From DAOUFU01 sp034429275 (GTDB lineage: Bacteria > Chloroflexota > Anaerolineae > Aggregatilineales > Aggregatilineaceae): 64,000 bases of DNA. Positions 26,790 to 35,225 of the stretch are shown piece after piece (within the stretch, counting starts at the first letter, position 1; every line of letters starts with the position of its first letter). Location: assembly GCA_034429275.1 (NCBI GenBank), contig DAOUFU010000053.1:55573-119572 (forward strand), written 5' to 3'. Below the pieces are notes generated by a model. It worked only from the letters and a program-made list of their open reading frames with translations. It had not been told where the DNA came from and ran no database searches. The position numbers and the translations under genes were made by a program.

Positions 26790-27160
26790 GCCAGTGGCGT
26801 AGCGTGCGCAATACACGCACCGGGGAGATTGTCGTTCAGCGGGCGCGATGGTGCCAGGGATGGTGGTGCCATTTCCGCGGCCTGATGCTGCGTCGCTCGC
26901 TGCCAGCGGATGAAGGCTTGCTGTTCGTCTATCGCCGCTCCAGCATCGCAGAGACCGCGATCCACATGCTATTTGTGTTTTTTGCGATTGCGGTGGTCTG
27001 GCTTGACGCCGAGGGAAACGTGGTCGATGCAAAGCTGGCGAAGCCGTGGCGACCTATGTATGCCCCGGCAAAACCGGCGCGTTACATCATCGAAGCGCCC
27101 CCCGCCCTTTTGGAGCGTGTGCAGGTAGGCGACCGGCTGACTTTTGACGAACCCGCCTAG
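26786..27160 (+). CDS. DUF192 family protein
   Basis: 124 residues. It starts in an ATGA overlap with the LysM gene, so the two are translationally coupled. The DUF192 (COG1430) pattern is visible: LPADEGLLFVYRR, HMLFVFFAIAVVWLDAEGNV, PAKPARYIIEAP and VQVGDRLTF at the end. Family members are small beta-rich proteins, often exported; no signal peptide is seen here. The biochemical role of the family is unknown. A hairpin follows. Confidence 0.82.
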   Translation: MSQWRSVRNTRTGEIVVQRARWCQGWWCHFRGLMLRRSLPADEGLLFVYRRSSIAETAIHMLFVFFAIAVVWLDAEGNVVDAKLAKPWRPMYAPAKPARYIIEAPPALLERVQVGDRLTFDEPA

Positions 27161-27187
27161 CGCGCCAGTTCCTGTAACAGCCGTTTT

Positions 27188-27236
27188 CAGCCGTCGGCAG
27201 GCACCGTCTGCAGGCGGCTGATTTGTTTTCTGGCCA
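27188..27236 (+). terminator. Hairpin terminator after the LysM-DUF192 pair
   Basis: Arms 27188-27200 and 27208-27220 pair with one mismatch and one wobble, followed by ATTTGTTTTC. The location between convergent genes supports termination of the plus-strand pair. Confidence 0.6.
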
Positions 27237-27245
27237 GATTGCCAA

Positions 27246-28601
27246 TCAGAGTGAATGGGCCAGCGGCAGCGATATGCGAACCGTTGTTCCCTTGCCTTCC
27301 TCACTCTCCAATGTGATCGTGCCGCTATAACGTTCCACCAGCGTGTGCACAGTCGACAGGCCGATTCCGGTACCGTTGATCTGTGCGGCCTTAACGTTGC
27401 GCGCGCGGAAGAACTCGTTGAAGATGTTAGGCAGCTCGTCGGCAGGTATCCCTATGCCGGTATCTGAGATGACCACTTCCGCCGTCTGGTGCGTGACCGT
27501 ATAGACGATCTTGACCTGTCCCCCTTCCGGCGTGTATTTGATGGCGTTGTTAACCAGGTTGCCAAAAATAATAGCCAGTCCCACATCTCCCGCCATCACC
27601 CAACCCGGCTGCGAATCCAGTTGGCAGGTCATGTTCAGGTTCTTAGCCTCCACCGAAGGCCGTTCGCGCTCTATGATCTGCTGCAGCGCGCTGCGCACAC
27701 TGGCACGCTCCAACGGCGCATGTGAGATGCTGGCCTCCTGGCTGGAAGCCAGGGTCAGCAGATCGTCGATCAGAGTACGCAGACCATCGAGCCGACTCGA
27801 CACTCGTTTGAGAATAGCCGCCTGCTGCTCGTTAAACTCGCCTGCGTAACCCATCTCGATGTTTCGCATCAGCGACAATCCAGCAGCCAGCGGCGCACGC
27901 AACTCATGGGTTGCCACACGCACAAACATTGTCCGCGCCTCATAGAGCTGCCGAATCCGCTGCTCGCGCTGGCGCAAAAGCTGAGCTTTCCGCGTGACCA
28001 GCTCCGATAGCACGATCAGGGTTGTGCCGAAGAAAACCAACTCCGAGGCGATAAAAGTCGTGTTTTTGTAGAGCCCACCGTCGATGCCTAACTGCGGAAT
28101 CCTTACATGCGGCAGCGTGCCCGCACGCTCAAGCCAGGCCAACCCACCCACCATCATCACAGCCAGAACTGTCAGGCTGCGCGTTTGCCAGGGCAGAAGA
28201 ATCAATCCCGACAGTGCGGCGTGAATGGCAAAATAGATGATGGTCGGACTGGTGATGCCGCCCGTAAGATGCACCAGGGTGATCATCGCGCCCCAGTCAA
28301 GGATGATCTGCCCCCAGGCCAGTTGGCGAATGCGCTCCGATGCGGTATCGGGATGGCGGCACAGAGCATAGAGGATGGCATTATAGGCGAGGACGACCGC
28401 AGCCAACACCATGAGCGGGCCGGTCTTAAGATCAACCGCCAACCCCCACCGGACGATGCCCGTCGCAGCCAGAATACCCAACCCGGCTACCCATCTCAAG
28501 CGGATCAGAAGTTGAGTATTCTGGCGTAGCTCATCATTTGTCGGGCGCAACCCGCGTTCGCGCTTGGCGGTCGTGAGGGAGGATTGCGTCACCGTTGCCA
28601 T
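27246..28601 (-). CDS. Membrane sensor histidine kinase (hydrogenase-linked)
   Basis: 451 residues. The N-terminal half has about six hydrophobic segments between residues 35 and 205 (such as GPLMVLAAVVLAYNAILYAL and SELVFFGTTLIVLSEL), with very short loops, so sensing is probably in the membrane. A HisKA domain follows with the phosphoacceptor in VATHELRAPLAAGLSLM, then the ATPase domain with GNLVNNAIKYTPEGG, DTGIGIPADELP and GTGIGLSTVHTLVERYSG. It begins one base after the response regulator stop and is the last gene of the hyd operon on the minus strand. The layout suggests it senses a redox or membrane state linked to hydrogenase use. Confidence 0.93.
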   Translation of the reverse strand: MATVTQSSLTTAKRERGLRPTNDELRQNTQLLIRLRWVAGLGILAATGIVRWGLAVDLKTGPLMVLAAVVLAYNAILYALCRHPDTASERIRQLAWGQIILDWGAMITLVHLTGGITSPTIIYFAIHAALSGLILLPWQTRSLTVLAVMMVGGLAWLERAGTLPHVRIPQLGIDGGLYKNTTFIASELVFFGTTLIVLSELVTRKAQLLRQREQRIRQLYEARTMFVRVATHELRAPLAAGLSLMRNIEMGYAGEFNEQQAAILKRVSSRLDGLRTLIDDLLTLASSQEASISHAPLERASVRSALQQIIERERPSVEAKNLNMTCQLDSQPGWVMAGDVGLAIIFGNLVNNAIKYTPEGGQVKIVYTVTHQTAEVVISDTGIGIPADELPNIFNEFFRARNVKAAQINGTGIGLSTVHTLVERYSGTITLESEEGKGTTVRISLPLAHSL

Positions 28602-28602
28602 G

Positions 28603-28995
28603 TTATTGAGGCTTTAACAGCCTGGCAACTTCGGCGAGTAACTTGGCCGGATCGATCGGTTTGTCGATGAAGGCTTCCACCGGCAGGTAGTCATCATCGG
28701 GTGCAAATCTCAGCGGTGTGGTTTGGTGCACCGCTGTCACCATCACAATCGGGATTTTGGCGTGTGCAGGGTTGGCATCCGGCCCATGCAGTTTCTGCGC
28801 CATCTGGAAACCCGCTGTATGTGTATCCATCATCACATCAAGGATGATCAGGTCAGGTTTCACCTCGTCGATGGCCGTCCAGCCTTCCGCCTGGGTATGG
28901 GCTGCCGTCACCTTGTATCCGGCGCTCTCCAACGGCATTCGCAGCGCCAACACCACGTCGGGATCATCATCAATAATCAGAATCTTCTGAACCAT
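28603..28995 (-). CDS. Single-domain response regulator (hydrogenase-linked)
   Basis: 130 residues, receiver only: acidic pair in IIDDDPD, phosphoacceptor in LIILDVMMDTHTAGF, and Lys in FIDKPIDPAKLL. A GGAGAG precedes the start, which lies inside the 3' end of the hydrogenase protease gene (26-bp overlap). The kinase gene starts one base after its stop. With no DNA-binding domain, its output must be by protein contact. Confidence 0.93.
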   Translation of the reverse strand: MVQKILIIDDDPDVVLALRMPLESAGYKVTAAHTQAEGWTAIDEVKPDLIILDVMMDTHTAGFQMAQKLHGPDANPAHAKIPIVMVTAVHQTTPLRFAPDDDYLPVEAFIDKPIDPAKLLAEVARLLKPQ

Positions 28996-29494
28996 TGCAG
29001 GTTTCTCTCCTGATTTCAGTCAAAACAGCCTCTATCACGCCGGGCAACGCGCGTTCCACTGCCGGGCTAAGCGGGCAGTCCCATTCCATCGACTCAGGCT
29101 GGACCCCAAAGATCACCAATCCCGGGGGCAAGCAGCCCAACGCCTCCGCCAGTTGAAGGGCGCTACCCAGATCGCTCTGGTGCAGCGACAGCGGTGCAGA
29201 CTGTGCCACAACCTGAAAGTCGCCCCATGTCAGGCGGCGAAGTGTACCGGGTTGCGCATCTATCAACACCGCGTCCACGCAGATCACCCGGCGATACTGG
29301 CTGATAACCGGGATCAACCCCAGTCCATCCGTGCCACCGTCAATGATCGTCACGCCTGGAGGCAAGTTCTCCCTGCCGCGCAGGCTCTCCACCACGCGAA
29401 CGCCAAGCGCATCATCGCCCAGGAGCACATTACCTACTCCCAGGATCAGTGTATCACACGATGCCGCGCCCTGAGTCATGGAATCTCGATTCAT
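28970..29494 (-). CDS. [NiFe]-hydrogenase maturation protease
   Basis: 174 residues. It removes the C-terminal peptide of the hydrogenase large subunit after nickel is inserted. The signature GVGNVLLGDDALGVRV near the N-terminus holds the first nickel-sensing acidic residue, and DGGTDGLGLIPVI the second. SLHQSDLGSAL fits the His region of the HyaD/HycI family. The gene lies 62 bp downstream of hydA, which has an uncleaved C-terminal extension after its final Cys-x-x-Cys-x-x-His, so the pair is consistent. The start could also be 29479. Confidence 0.92.
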   Translation of the reverse strand: MNRDSMTQGAASCDTLILGVGNVLLGDDALGVRVVESLRGRENLPPGVTIIDGGTDGLGLIPVISQYRRVICVDAVLIDAQPGTLRRLTWGDFQVVAQSAPLSLHQSDLGSALQLAEALGCLPPGLVIFGVQPESMEWDCPLSPAVERALPGVIEAVLTEIRRETCNGSEDSDY

Positions 29495-29556
29495 CCCTGG
29501 GCGAGGCAGGGCTTCACAAACCGGCGCGCCCCGCCTCTACCCCCTTCCAGACACAA

Positions 29557-30858
29557 TTACGCGTTCACAAACTGTACGTTCAGGAAATGAGTCGAGCACG
29601 AAATGCACGGATCGTAAGCCCGCACCAGCATTTCCATCCGGTGTGTGATCGTCGCTTCGCTCTCATTAAGCAGGGCCGGAATCATCGCCCGCATATCCCG
29701 ATCGATGTTCCCCAGGTTCTGTCCCGTCGGAATAATGCAGTTGGCTTCCTGCACCACGCCATGCTCATCGATCTGGTATTCATGGAACAGCGTGCCGCGC
29801 GGCACGTCGCATCCACCCACGCCACGCGCGCCAGGGCTGAATGTGACCGGCGCAGGCGGTTCAAGGGTTACACCGCGCGCGAGCAGCGTATCCAGCAGTT
29901 GGATCGTGTCGTCCACACAGTGCACGATTTCGACCACCTGTGCAGCACTGTTCATGAAGGGATTGTAGCAGGGCGCTTCCAACCCCAGGTGCGCGGCAGC
30001 GGCTTTGGCTCGCTCACCAAGCTGCTGATGCTTGAGATTGAAACGAGCCAGCGCGCCAACCATGTAACTGTCGCGGCTGAACGCGCAGTGCTTGGCCGTC
30101 GAGTGTGGGACCAGCCGCTCATTCGTCACCTTGCGGTAGTCGCTGATCGGCAGACGATGCCCATCCGTTGTTGCAATCTGGCCATCGATGAAGCCGTATT
30201 CATCCGGCTGCACCAGTGCGACGTATTCGGTTTCGCGTTCAAAGTTCGGCCAGGGCAGCGTCCCAAACAACTCAACCGTTGCATCCACATCGGCAACCGC
30301 AGCGGCGAACCGTTCACGCATCGCGGCCAGTTCATCCATGGTCGGGAAGTGAGTGAATCCGCCAACGGTCATCGCGATGGGGTGTGTATGCCGCCCGACG
30401 ATCATCTGGCACAGGTCGCCGGAAAGCTTCTTCATGCGTAGCGCCCGCAGCACTACTTCTGGATGGCTGCTCGCCAACGGGATGACACTGCCTACCCCCA
30501 GGAAGTCGGGCGCAATCAGCATGTAGGTGTGCAGGATATGGCTGTCCAACATCTCGCCATGAAACGCGAGCTTGCGCAGCAGCCGGGTTTGATCGCTCAA
30601 CTGGACTTTCAGTGCAGTTTCCGTTGCGCGCAGACTGGCTGTCGCATGACCAATCGCGCAGATGCCGCAAATTCGGCTGGTGATGTGCGACGACTGGTGA
30701 TAGGGCCGCCCGCGCAGCATCGCTTCAAAGAAGCGCGGAGTCTCCACGATATGCAGCTCACATTTTTCCAGCGTGCCATTCCGCACATCGACCACAATGT
30801 TGCCGTGTCCTTCAACACGGGTCACATGGTGTACATTGATCTTCAGGTTCTCAGGCAT
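29557..30858 (-). CDS. hydA: Group 3b [NiFe]-hydrogenase large subunit (alpha)
   Basis: 433 residues. It holds the Ni-Fe site that splits or makes H2. Both pairs of nickel ligands are present: RICGICAIGH near residue 63 and DPCISCSTH near the C-terminus. The nine residues after STH fit the short extension cut off by the adjacent maturation protease. The N-terminal HVTRVEGHGNIVVDV is the large-subunit L0 region. The group call (3b, NADP-linked, cytoplasmic, once called sulfhydrogenase) rests on the operon order hydB-hydG-hydD-hydA, the same as in Pyrococcus, and on the FAD/NAD subunit. It starts 5 bp after hydD. Reversible H2 oxidation with NADP, or S0 reduction, is known for the family. Confidence 0.94.
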   Translation of the reverse strand: MPENLKINVHHVTRVEGHGNIVVDVRNGTLEKCELHIVETPRFFEAMLRGRPYHQSSHITSRICGICAIGHATASLRATETALKVQLSDQTRLLRKLAFHGEMLDSHILHTYMLIAPDFLGVGSVIPLASSHPEVVLRALRMKKLSGDLCQMIVGRHTHPIAMTVGGFTHFPTMDELAAMRERFAAAVADVDATVELFGTLPWPNFERETEYVALVQPDEYGFIDGQIATTDGHRLPISDYRKVTNERLVPHSTAKHCAFSRDSYMVGALARFNLKHQQLGERAKAAAAHLGLEAPCYNPFMNSAAQVVEIVHCVDDTIQLLDTLLARGVTLEPPAPVTFSPGARGVGGCDVPRGTLFHEYQIDEHGVVQEANCIIPTGQNLGNIDRDMRAMIPALLNESEATITHRMEMLVRAYDPCISCSTHFLNVQFVNA

Positions 30859-30863
30859 CGTCG

Positions 30864-31697
30864 TTACCTCTCCTGGGGCGCAGCGAACGTCGAGGTGGGG
30901 AGGGGCGCGTTATCAGGCGACGCCACGCTGGCCGTCAACGGCGCGTCACGGCCCATTTCCTGCATCTGGTAGAAATTGAACATGGTGAACCGCGCGTCGA
31001 TTTCCGATTCGCTCAGGCCGTGGCCACGCAGAATTTCGCGCATCTGCTCAAAATTCGCTTCATCGGCCCAACCCCGGCAACCCTCGCAGCCGTCGCCATA
31101 CGTCGGGCAGATGGCATTGCAGCCCGCCCGCGTGATCGGCCCCAGGCAGGGCTTGCCCATCTTGTTCAGGCAGGCGTTTTCGGCCAGTTTGCATTCAACG
31201 CACAACGGGTAATCGGGCAGGCGCGGCTTACGTCCTTGCAACACCTGCTGAACAATTCGCAGGAACTCGTGGCGATCGATTGGGCAACCGGGAATGACTG
31301 CATCCACCGTGATCACCGCCGAGATCGGGCGCGTCTCATAGCTGGAGTATGCGTTTTTCCCCTTTTCGCCGTAGACATAAGTCTGCACATTTTCGATCGG
31401 CCAGCGGTTTTTCATGCTGTTCACGCCGCCAAGATGCGCGCATGCGCCCAGCGCGACCACCAGGTCGGCCTGGGCGCGAATGTGATGCAACCGTTCTTCG
31501 TCGCTCTTGCGTGTGCACGAGCCTTCGATGAAGGCGATCTGGTAATCCTCACCGCGATCACTCATTGCTTCGCGGAACTGGACAATCTCAACAAGGTCAA
31601 GCAAACCCAGATGGGTTTGCAGCAGATCGACCACCGTTAGTTGGCAGCCTTCGCAACTGGTGAAGTCGAAGAAGGCGATTTTGGGCTTGGTAGACAT
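30864..31697 (-). CDS. hydD: Group 3b [NiFe]-hydrogenase small subunit (delta)
   Basis: 277 residues. It carries the Fe-S chain next to the large subunit. The proximal cluster ligands are visible in TSCEGCQLTVVDL, EGSCTRKSDEE, GACAHLGGVNS and PGCPIDRHEFL. Further Cys in CVECKLAENACL and CNAICPTYGDGCEGC provide extra clusters, as in other group 3 small subunits. No Tat signal is present, which fits a cytoplasmic enzyme. Its ATG overlaps the hydG stop by one base (TAATG), so translation is coupled. The C-terminal 30 residues are low-complexity. Confidence 0.94.
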   Translation of the reverse strand: MSTKPKIAFFDFTSCEGCQLTVVDLLQTHLGLLDLVEIVQFREAMSDRGEDYQIAFIEGSCTRKSDEERLHHIRAQADLVVALGACAHLGGVNSMKNRWPIENVQTYVYGEKGKNAYSSYETRPISAVITVDAVIPGCPIDRHEFLRIVQQVLQGRKPRLPDYPLCVECKLAENACLNKMGKPCLGPITRAGCNAICPTYGDGCEGCRGWADEANFEQMREILRGHGLSESEIDARFTMFNFYQMQEMGRDAPLTASVASPDNAPLPTSTFAAPQER

Positions 31698-32581
31698 TAG
31701 AGCGCCTCCTCAAAGGCCAGTGCTTCAGCATAGGTCCAGGCCGGACCGTCCTGGCAGCTATATCGATGGTTCACCTGGCAGTGACCGCACTTACCGACTG
31801 CACATTTCATCCGGCGCTCGAAGCTCATCCAGATTTGCTCGGCAGTCAGGCCCTTCCCCAAAAGTTCCATCACCACAAAGCGATACATCACGGGCGGACC
31901 AATGGTCACAGCCACCGTCTGGTAGGGGTTGATCTCGATATGCTCGAACAACCGCGTAATCACACCCACATGCCCCTTCCAGGTGTCATCTGGGCGATCT
32001 ACCGTCACCAGGCACTCGACATCTTTCCGCTTTTGCCAGACCTCGCGGTCGTTGGCAAACAACAGTTCGGAAGGATTGCGCGCCCCGTAGAGGATGATCA
32101 GGCGGCCAAACTTGTCGCGATTGTCCAGCACTTCGTCGATCAAAGACAGGGCCGGAGCCAACCCTAAGCCGCCGGGTGCGATCAGCAAATCCTTACCGTG
32201 GAACTGCTCTACCGGGAAACCACGCCCGAAGGGGCCGCGTATCCCGATCTCGTCACCGGGCTTCAGTTGGTGAATCACACCGGTCAGGTCGCCAGCTTTG
32301 CGGATGCACAGCTTGAAAGTTTCGCCCGTGCGGCTTGGCGACGACATGATACTGATCGGCGCTTCACCCACACCGGGCACTGACACCATCACAAACTGGC
32401 CGGGCACGTGGCCGATATTCTGACCTCCAGGCAGCCGAATGGTAAACACCTTCTCCAGCTTCGTCTCGACCGTGATGGCCTCAATCGTAGCGATAGTCGG
32501 CAGATAGAGCGACGTATGGCCGTTGTATGCCTTGGGCGTTGTGGTCGTGGTGAGTTTGGTGGGAACATGCATTGTGTACAT
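31697..32581 (-). CDS. hydG: Hydrogenase FAD/NAD(P)-binding subunit (gamma)
   Basis: 294 residues from ATG at 32581, which has GGAGAGA upstream; a longer frame to 32614 overlaps hydB. It is a ferredoxin-NADP reductase-type module linking the hydrogenase to NAD(P)H. The FAD site is seen in PGQFVMVSVPGVGEAPISI, the nucleotide site in LIAPGGLGLAPALSLID and ILYGARNPSELLF, and the C-terminal [2Fe-2S] ligands in CAVGKCGHCQ with a later Cys in RYSCQDGP. All are as in HydG/PyrK-like proteins. Confidence 0.94.
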   Translation of the reverse strand: MYTMHVPTKLTTTTTPKAYNGHTSLYLPTIATIEAITVETKLEKVFTIRLPGGQNIGHVPGQFVMVSVPGVGEAPISIMSSPSRTGETFKLCIRKAGDLTGVIHQLKPGDEIGIRGPFGRGFPVEQFHGKDLLIAPGGLGLAPALSLIDEVLDNRDKFGRLIILYGARNPSELLFANDREVWQKRKDVECLVTVDRPDDTWKGHVGVITRLFEHIEINPYQTVAVTIGPPVMYRFVVMELLGKGLTAEQIWMSFERRMKCAVGKCGHCQVNHRYSCQDGPAWTYAEALAFEEAL

Positions 32582-32597
32582 CAGGCTCTCTCCTCGC

Positions 32598-33665
32598 TCA
32601 GTCGCCCACTTCAAGTTGCATCTCTTCGTGCAGTGCGTTGAGCGTGCCGGGGATGGTAATGTTCACCAGGCACGCGCGCTCGCAACGCCCACAGCCGGTG
32701 CAGCCCAGCAGTCCATGCACCTGCATGATATATTTCCCTTTGCGCATCAGGCGATGGCGTACCCGCGAGGCTTTGCTCTCGCGGAAGTTATGCCCACCCG
32801 CCACCAGCGCAAACTCGTGAAGCTGGCACGAATCCCAGACGCGAGAGCGCGTACCCTCGGTCATGTTGATCGCCATCTCGTCCTGCACATCGAAGCAGAA
32901 GCAGGTCGGGCAGACATTCGTGCACGACCCACACGCCAGGCATCGATCACCCAGTTCTTCCCATATCCTGGCTCGATAGCCCAGTGTCAGCAGCGACGGC
33001 GTCTGGTCCTTGCTGATCTTCAGCCGGTGGCGGAAATTCGGCCATTTCGCCGAAAGCACCTGCCCCAGTTGATGAATCTCCTCTTTCTTCGCCAGGGGCA
33101 CCGTCACATGATCGAGCAGCAGTTTTTCGCCGCGCGGCGTGGCTGCATCCACCATATAGAAATAGCCCATGTCGGTCATGTGGAGATCGTAAATCTGGGT
33201 GGGAGTCAGTGTGCCCATGTCCTTGCAGAACGACGCCTCATCGCAGGGGCGCAGGCATTCGATCCCGATAATATAGGTTTGTGCCCGGCGCTGCATGTAG
33301 TGTTCATCCTGAAAACCTTCCGAGAACACCTTATCATACAGCTGGATACCGTGCATGTCGCACGTATGCACGCCAAAGATCACCGTTGGCTCGATGCCTT
33401 GATAAACCGGCTGCATCTCCAGGCTGCGCTGGCCCTGTTCGTTCGTTTCGCTGTGGAAACTGAACAACGCTTCGCGCTGAGGCAAAAGATATTTTTTGGG
33501 TGGCAGTACGGTGGTTGTGTAGTCAAGTTGAAGCTGCGCGGGGTCTTTGATATCGTCAAAGGCATAACCGGTCTCGGTTCGCACAGGTCCAACAACCCGG
33601 AAACCGGCCTGCAATGCCTTGACAAACTCCGGCAACTTCTCCTTTGACAGTATGTAGAGACTCAT
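32598..33665 (-). CDS. hydB: Hydrogenase iron-sulfur subunit (beta)
   Basis: 355 residues from ATG at 33665, with GGAG upstream; the frame runs on to 33752 without a start signal. Two [4Fe-4S] motifs occur in the C-terminal half, CLACGSCTNVCPTCFCF and GCTGCGRCERACLVNI, as in HydB/AsrA-type subunits that pass electrons in NADP-linked hydrogenases and sulfite reductases. It is the first gene of the hyd operon. The stop lies 16 bp before hydG. Confidence 0.93.
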   Translation of the reverse strand: MSLYILSKEKLPEFVKALQAGFRVVGPVRTETGYAFDDIKDPAQLQLDYTTTVLPPKKYLLPQREALFSFHSETNEQGQRSLEMQPVYQGIEPTVIFGVHTCDMHGIQLYDKVFSEGFQDEHYMQRRAQTYIIGIECLRPCDEASFCKDMGTLTPTQIYDLHMTDMGYFYMVDAATPRGEKLLLDHVTVPLAKKEEIHQLGQVLSAKWPNFRHRLKISKDQTPSLLTLGYRARIWEELGDRCLACGSCTNVCPTCFCFDVQDEMAINMTEGTRSRVWDSCQLHEFALVAGGHNFRESKASRVRHRLMRKGKYIMQVHGLLGCTGCGRCERACLVNITIPGTLNALHEEMQLEVGD

Positions 33666-33811
33666 AGAGGTTACTCCGCCAAGGTTCCGTTGCGTGACAA
33701 CGAGTATGCAGTTGACGTGCCAAAACCGATGCTGCGACCTGATCCGCCGCATATCTCTTTAAGGTTAACAGGCGCTCGACTCATCCCAAAGTGGAGCATG
33801 ACCGGGTTTAT

Positions 33812-33827
33812 TGTGACGTAAATCACA
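33812..33827. promoter_or_regulatory. CRP-type operator upstream of the hyd operon
   Basis: TGTGA, six bases (CGTAAA), then TCACA: an exact match to the palindromic CRP consensus. The centre is about 154 bp upstream of hydB and 141 bp upstream of the divergent PQQ-dehydrogenase gene, so either or both could be controlled. The window encodes a Crp-family protein at 21917 and an adenylyl cyclase at 9024. Confidence 0.7.
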
Positions 33828-33960
33828 TTGCTTCACGCCGTGATCACGCCGCACCCGCCCGATATGGAACATCACCGAACAACGCACGAGAGGTTGGCTG
33901 ACCAGCACAAGTTTTGTAAGATCACTCCACAGTGTTTACCGGTATTCAGGATGAGAAGCG

Positions 33961-35160
33961 ATGCGTAAATCAGGATTCCTTGCAGTGATAGCCCTGCCGC
34001 TCCTGGTGGCGATGATCGGCGCGTTCGTTGCCCCACAACCGGAGTCTAGCCGCGCGGCCCAGGTCCCCGCGTTCACGCTGCAAACAGTTGCCACAGGGTT
34101 CACCCGTCCGATCTACGTCACGAGCGCTGGCGATGAGTCCGGGCGTTTGTTTGTCGTTGAACAGGGCGGCAAAATTAAGATCATTCAGGATGGAATCGTG
34201 CTCTCTGAACACTTCCTGGATGTATCGGGTTGGATCAGCGAAGCAGCGTTGACCAACAACTACACCGAGCGTGGGCTGTTGGGGCTGGCATTTGATCCCA
34301 GCTATGACTCAACCGGGGAGTTTTACATCAACTACACCGACCGACGCGGCCATTCGGTGGTGGCAAGGCTTTCAGTCTCGCCCGATGATCCCAACCGTGC
34401 TGATCCCAACAGTGCTGTCCAGATCCTCTACCTCACCCAGCCCTATGCCAATCACAATGGCGGACACATGGCTTTTGGGCCGGATGGCTACCTCTACATC
34501 TCGTTTGGCGATGGCGGTTCCGGGGGCGACCCGGACGGTAACGGTCAGAATCGTGGAACCCTACTCGGCGCGATTCTGCGGTTGGATGTGCGCGGGCAGG
34601 AACTCTATGCTATTCCGCCGGACAATCCCTTTGCCACCAGCGGTGAAGGCCGCCCCGAGATCTGGGCATGGGGACTCCGCAATGTCTGGCGGTTCAGCTT
34701 CGACCGCGCAAACGGCAACCTGTACATGGCCGACGTAGGGCAGAACCAGTGGGAAGAAATCAATGTGCAGCTAGCCGATAGCCCCGGCGGCGAGAACTAT
34801 GGCTGGAATGCCTATGAGGCCAGTATGGTCTATTCCGGCAGTGCCCCTGCCTCGGATGTTGTGATGCCCGTGCTGCAATATGAGCACCGCAACGGCTGGT
34901 GTTCGGTCACCGGTGGCTACGTCTATCGGGGCGCGGCAATCCCGGCGCTGCAAGGCTACTATCTCTATGGAGATTGGTGCACAGGCACAATTTGGGCCGC
35001 CAACGCCGATGCCGCATTGAGCGGTGATGCGAATACATGGCAAACCACAATCGCGCTCGAATCCGGGCGGCAGATCAGCTCGTTCGGCGAAGACGATGCC
35101 GGAGAACTGTACCTGGTGGATTACAGCGGCGAGGTCCTGCGCTTCGCCCCGGCAGGTTAG
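33961..35160 (+). CDS. Secreted PQQ-dependent glucose/sorbosone dehydrogenase-family protein
   Basis: 399 residues with a signal peptide (FLAVIALPLLVAMIGAFVA). The rest is a six-bladed propeller of the soluble aldose dehydrogenase type: GFTRPIYVTSAGDESGRLFV at the start, RGLLGLAFDPSY, the metal/PQQ region NHNGGHMAFGPDGYLYISFG with DGGSGGDP, WGLRNVWRFSFDR, and the Cys-bearing HRNGWCSVTGGYVYRG. The His after NHNGG is in the position of the catalytic base. Substrate is probably a sugar or similar polyol. The gene is divergent from hydB over 295 bp and stands alone. Confidence 0.9.
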   Translation: MRKSGFLAVIALPLLVAMIGAFVAPQPESSRAAQVPAFTLQTVATGFTRPIYVTSAGDESGRLFVVEQGGKIKIIQDGIVLSEHFLDVSGWISEAALTNNYTERGLLGLAFDPSYDSTGEFYINYTDRRGHSVVARLSVSPDDPNRADPNSAVQILYLTQPYANHNGGHMAFGPDGYLYISFGDGGSGGDPDGNGQNRGTLLGAILRLDVRGQELYAIPPDNPFATSGEGRPEIWAWGLRNVWRFSFDRANGNLYMADVGQNQWEEINVQLADSPGGENYGWNAYEASMVYSGSAPASDVVMPVLQYEHRNGWCSVTGGYVYRGAAIPALQGYYLYGDWCTGTIWAANADAALSGDANTWQTTIALESGRQISSFGEDDAGELYLVDYSGEVLRFAPAG

Positions 35161-35176
35161 CCGGTTGAACTTCAGC

Positions 35177-35217
35177 CTGGCCCCGATCTTCCCCAAAATG
35201 GAATAGATCGGGGCCAG
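35177..35217. terminator. Strong hairpin between convergent genes
   Basis: Perfect 13-bp inverted repeat (35177-35189 and 35205-35217) between the PQQ-dehydrogenase and the fumarylacetoacetase-like gene. It probably terminates transcription from both sides. Confidence 0.65.
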
Positions 35218-35225
35218 ATTGTTCT

